Below, piece by piece: positions 61,998 through 64,000 of a stretch of DNA of 64,000 nucleotides. Every line of letters starts with the position of its first letter. The first letter of the stretch is position 1. The stretch comes from Lateolabrax maculatus (lineage: Eukaryota; Chordata; Actinopteri; Acropomatiformes; Lateolabracidae), in the NCBI GenBank assembly GCA_031216445.1, contig CM062214.1, positions 15,096,001-15,160,000 on the forward strand, written 5' to 3'. The position numbers were made by a program, and so were the translations under genes. The notes under the pieces were generated by a model. It was not told where the DNA came from. It made no database searches and saw only the letters and a list, made by a program, of their open reading frames with translations.

Positions 61998-64000
61998 CAC
62001 TTTGGGGAAAAAAGCACTATCACACACAGCACTTTTCTACATGTCTATGTAGAAATAAAAATAACAAGCTAATATAAAATTGGGCCGCTTTGCTCTCCTT
62101 TACCACATCATTAGACCTGTAAAATAACCTGCCCAGGCCTGATGAATATTTATTTCCAAAAAAAGCCAGAAAGTTTGAGTGCAAATGCAATGCCACTTTT
62201 TTTTTTTTTTTAAAGTAACTGGCTTATAAAACATGTACGTGAATTCTATGCAGTTTAAGGTCAAATTTGGTTAAAAAAAGATTGTAAAAAAAGAGCCATC
62301 TGTCTTTTGCCACTGATCCAGGTTCTGGGTCATGCAAAGCAGCCCAAATGTTCTTCCCTGCCACGTCATCCTACTCTTCCTGAAGGATCCTGAAGTGATC
62401 CCAGGTCAGGCCGGATATGTAATACCTCCTCAGGGAGGCATCCAGAAGACATCAGATGCTCCACTCTACTCAACTTGCTCTTTTCCAACGTAATGGGAAA
62501 GCCCTTCCACTTCCAGCTCCTTCTGGATAGCTGAGCTTTTCACCCTGCCCCTGAGGGTTAGCTCAGATCACAGTGTATTCCAATTATCAAGGCACTGCTC
62601 ATCCTCTCAGGGAAATTGTTTGCCAGAGTGCTGGAAAGAAGTCCTTGGATTCTGAAGGAGCAAGGCGGACTCTACCGTAACTCCTGCATAAATACTGGTG
62701 GGGTCATGGCAGTTTGCTCCTACAGTCTACAGGAATATAAAAGGAGTCGAGACTTCAGCTCCAAGCCATCCAGTCCTCTAATGACCAGGGTGAGAGATGT
62801 GTCATAATTCTCAGCAGTAAGATAAAAGCCATGGGAATGGAAATTAATCATGCCTCTTTTTTCCCCTGTTTTGTACCCGCAGTTTTAGCAGTGTCAGCTG
62901 TATAAAGAGGCCCTAACATCAGGCTAGCATACACGTTCTTCTCTTTTATATTAGTTATAGCACTATGGCTGGTAGGCTTTAAGACACTGGTTGTGTAACA
63001 CTTTGTGAAACCATGGAATGGTGTAATCAGCATTTTGATGTATTCATCTCACCTGCAAGGCCTTCTCATCAAAGGGTCGAAGTTTATTCTGTATCCTGTG
63101 TCGGGGTCGGGTTTGTGAAGAGGGGTCTGTAGCCTCAGTAAAGATAGATGAATAATCCTGAAGTCGATCTGGGGCCGGGTATTTGGCACTGGAGAAAACC
63201 TAGACACACAGAAAAGAACTGACGTAACCGAAGGACACAGGCCTAATTATTGTTTCCGATGATATTGTCAACTCATTGTGTATCATGGGAGCAATATGTA
63301 AAGCTGCCTTCCAAAGTGAAGGTGCTGTGTTACCTTGGTGGCCTTCTTACTGCCTTTGATCTTGTCTACACGGGCCTGAGCCAGTCTGATCCGGTCAGTG
63401 ACGGTCTGCAGCTGGCGGCGGTTCTTCTCCACACTGTCAGACACCCTGGACGCAACACACATACACACGTCGACATGAAAAAGGGACATACACACATCCA
63501 CACGCAGAGGAAAATATGTCTGAGACCATAATGCTCAATCCATCATAGAGGAATGCATAACTTCCAACACCCTATTCCACGTTTCCTACTTTGTACACAC
63601 TCAGGCTACTGAATCCCAAAAATGAATTAATAAAGTATTACACAGCTGTTTCTGGTATACTGTTGACCTATTCTATTATTTTTTATTTATTTTGTAAAAT
63701 GTCAAAAATTATGGAGAACATTGCACCTATTACAAGTTAACTACAAGACCATGAAATGCAAACAAATCTTATATCTTGTGAAGATGTAACAAGTGGAAAG
63801 ATGTTATAACTTATGTTATAACCTACAAATCATTTTAACACTACTTATGAGTGATGCACCATGGCAAGCATGATGTTAACATAATATCACAGGTGTGTGT
63901 AATTCTGGGCTTGCCTTCTGAAAATATCCGTAGAGATGGTCTCCAAGTAGAGTAAAGCATCTGCTATCTGGTGGACAGCCTCCTCTCTCCTCAGGTCTGG
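59425..64000 (-). CDS. washc1: WASH complex subunit 1 (WASHC1/WASH), N-terminus cut by window edge
   Basis: Exons in transcript order: 63915-64000 (partial), 63334-63445, 63053-63199, 61474-61610, 61237-61372, 60922-61117, 60669-60842, 60265-60423, 59660-59728, 59425-59567; 452 residues visible, with about 20 N-terminal residues missing by comparison with human. WHD1 region: PDLRREEAVHQIADALLYLE, IKGSKKATKVFSSAKYPAP and LYKKYVFLDPLAGAVTKTH. Tubulin/linker region: SYFYVPDLGQVPEIDVPSYL. Then two poly-proline blocks (13 and 12 prolines) and the VCA module: WH2 SRASLLESIRNAGGIGKAKL, C segment GGDFMCDLFNKLAMRRKG and the acidic end DDDDWEA with the key tryptophan. It activates Arp2/3 on endosomes for retromer-linked sorting. 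The 59728 boundary could be 59731 (tandem acceptor). The exon at 63915 uses a GC donor. Confidence 0.96.
61946..61995. repeat. CA microsatellite in washc1 intron
   Basis: About 24-25 uninterrupted CA dinucleotides. It is the longest pure dinucleotide CA run in the window. Confidence 0.95.
62315..62800. mobile_element. Degraded LINE fragment (fish non-LTR retrotransposon)
   Basis: In a washc1 intron, ggttctgggtcatgcaaagc ... ctcagggaggcatccagaag ... gctgagcttttcaccctgcc ... gagggttagctcagatcaca resembles the antisense of a teleost LINE coding region. The following agggaaattgtttgccagag ... tgctggaaagaagtccttgg ... ggggtcatggcagtttgctc resembles reverse-transcriptase sense sequence. All frames are broken. 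The clade is not asserted; the two halves may be oppositely oriented. Confidence 0.45.

Overview
This is vertebrate nuclear DNA, almost certainly from a teleost fish. The genes are intron-rich with canonical GT-AG junctions, the introns are short, microsatellites are frequent, and several copies of dispersed repeats that look like common fish families are present. No rRNA, tRNA, CRISPR, operon or prokaryotic signal was seen. All gene models were built by hand: conserved protein blocks were linked through splice sites, and reading phase was checked at every junction. The exon coordinates should be good to the base unless an entry says otherwise; transcript ends are inferred.

Layout, left to right. 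(1) c2cd5, minus strand, 5' part only: coding exons from 11325 down to 2802, with a CpG-rich leader exon near 11702-11800. The rest of the gene lies beyond position 1. (2) An intergenic stretch of about 2.9 kb. (3) A complete troponin I gene, plus strand, 15243-17120. (4) b4galnt3, minus strand, 39978 to 20756, with 20 coding exons and 1101 codons plus stop. (5) fkbp4, minus strand, 49912 to 43574, with 11 coding exons and 453 aa. (6) ddx11, plus strand, 51108-58418, with 27 coding exons and 895 aa, divergent from fkbp4 across a CpG-rich interval. (7) washc1, minus strand, 64000 to 59425, convergent with ddx11 and missing only about its first 20 codons at the right edge.

The products do unrelated jobs: insulin-stimulated vesicle fusion (C2CD5), thin-filament regulation in muscle (troponin I), Golgi LacdiNAc synthesis (B4GALNT3), Hsp90 co-chaperone work (FKBP52), iron-sulfur DNA helicase work (DDX11) and endosomal actin nucleation (WASH). 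The human orthologues of C2CD5, B4GALNT3, FKBP4 and DDX11 all lie on 12p, so the window is a compact version of part of that ancestral segment. The tail-to-tail ddx11-washc1 pair resembles the human subtelomeric DDX11L/WASH duplicon. The troponin I gene is the odd member and may be an extra vertebrate paralogue.

Non-coding points of interest: a TTAA-flanked MITE, a decayed Penelope-like GIY-YIG remnant, a 323-bp direct duplication flanking b4galnt3 exons 8-11, two GC-AG introns, a 4-nt microexon, and an upstream ORF overlapping the c2cd5 start codon.
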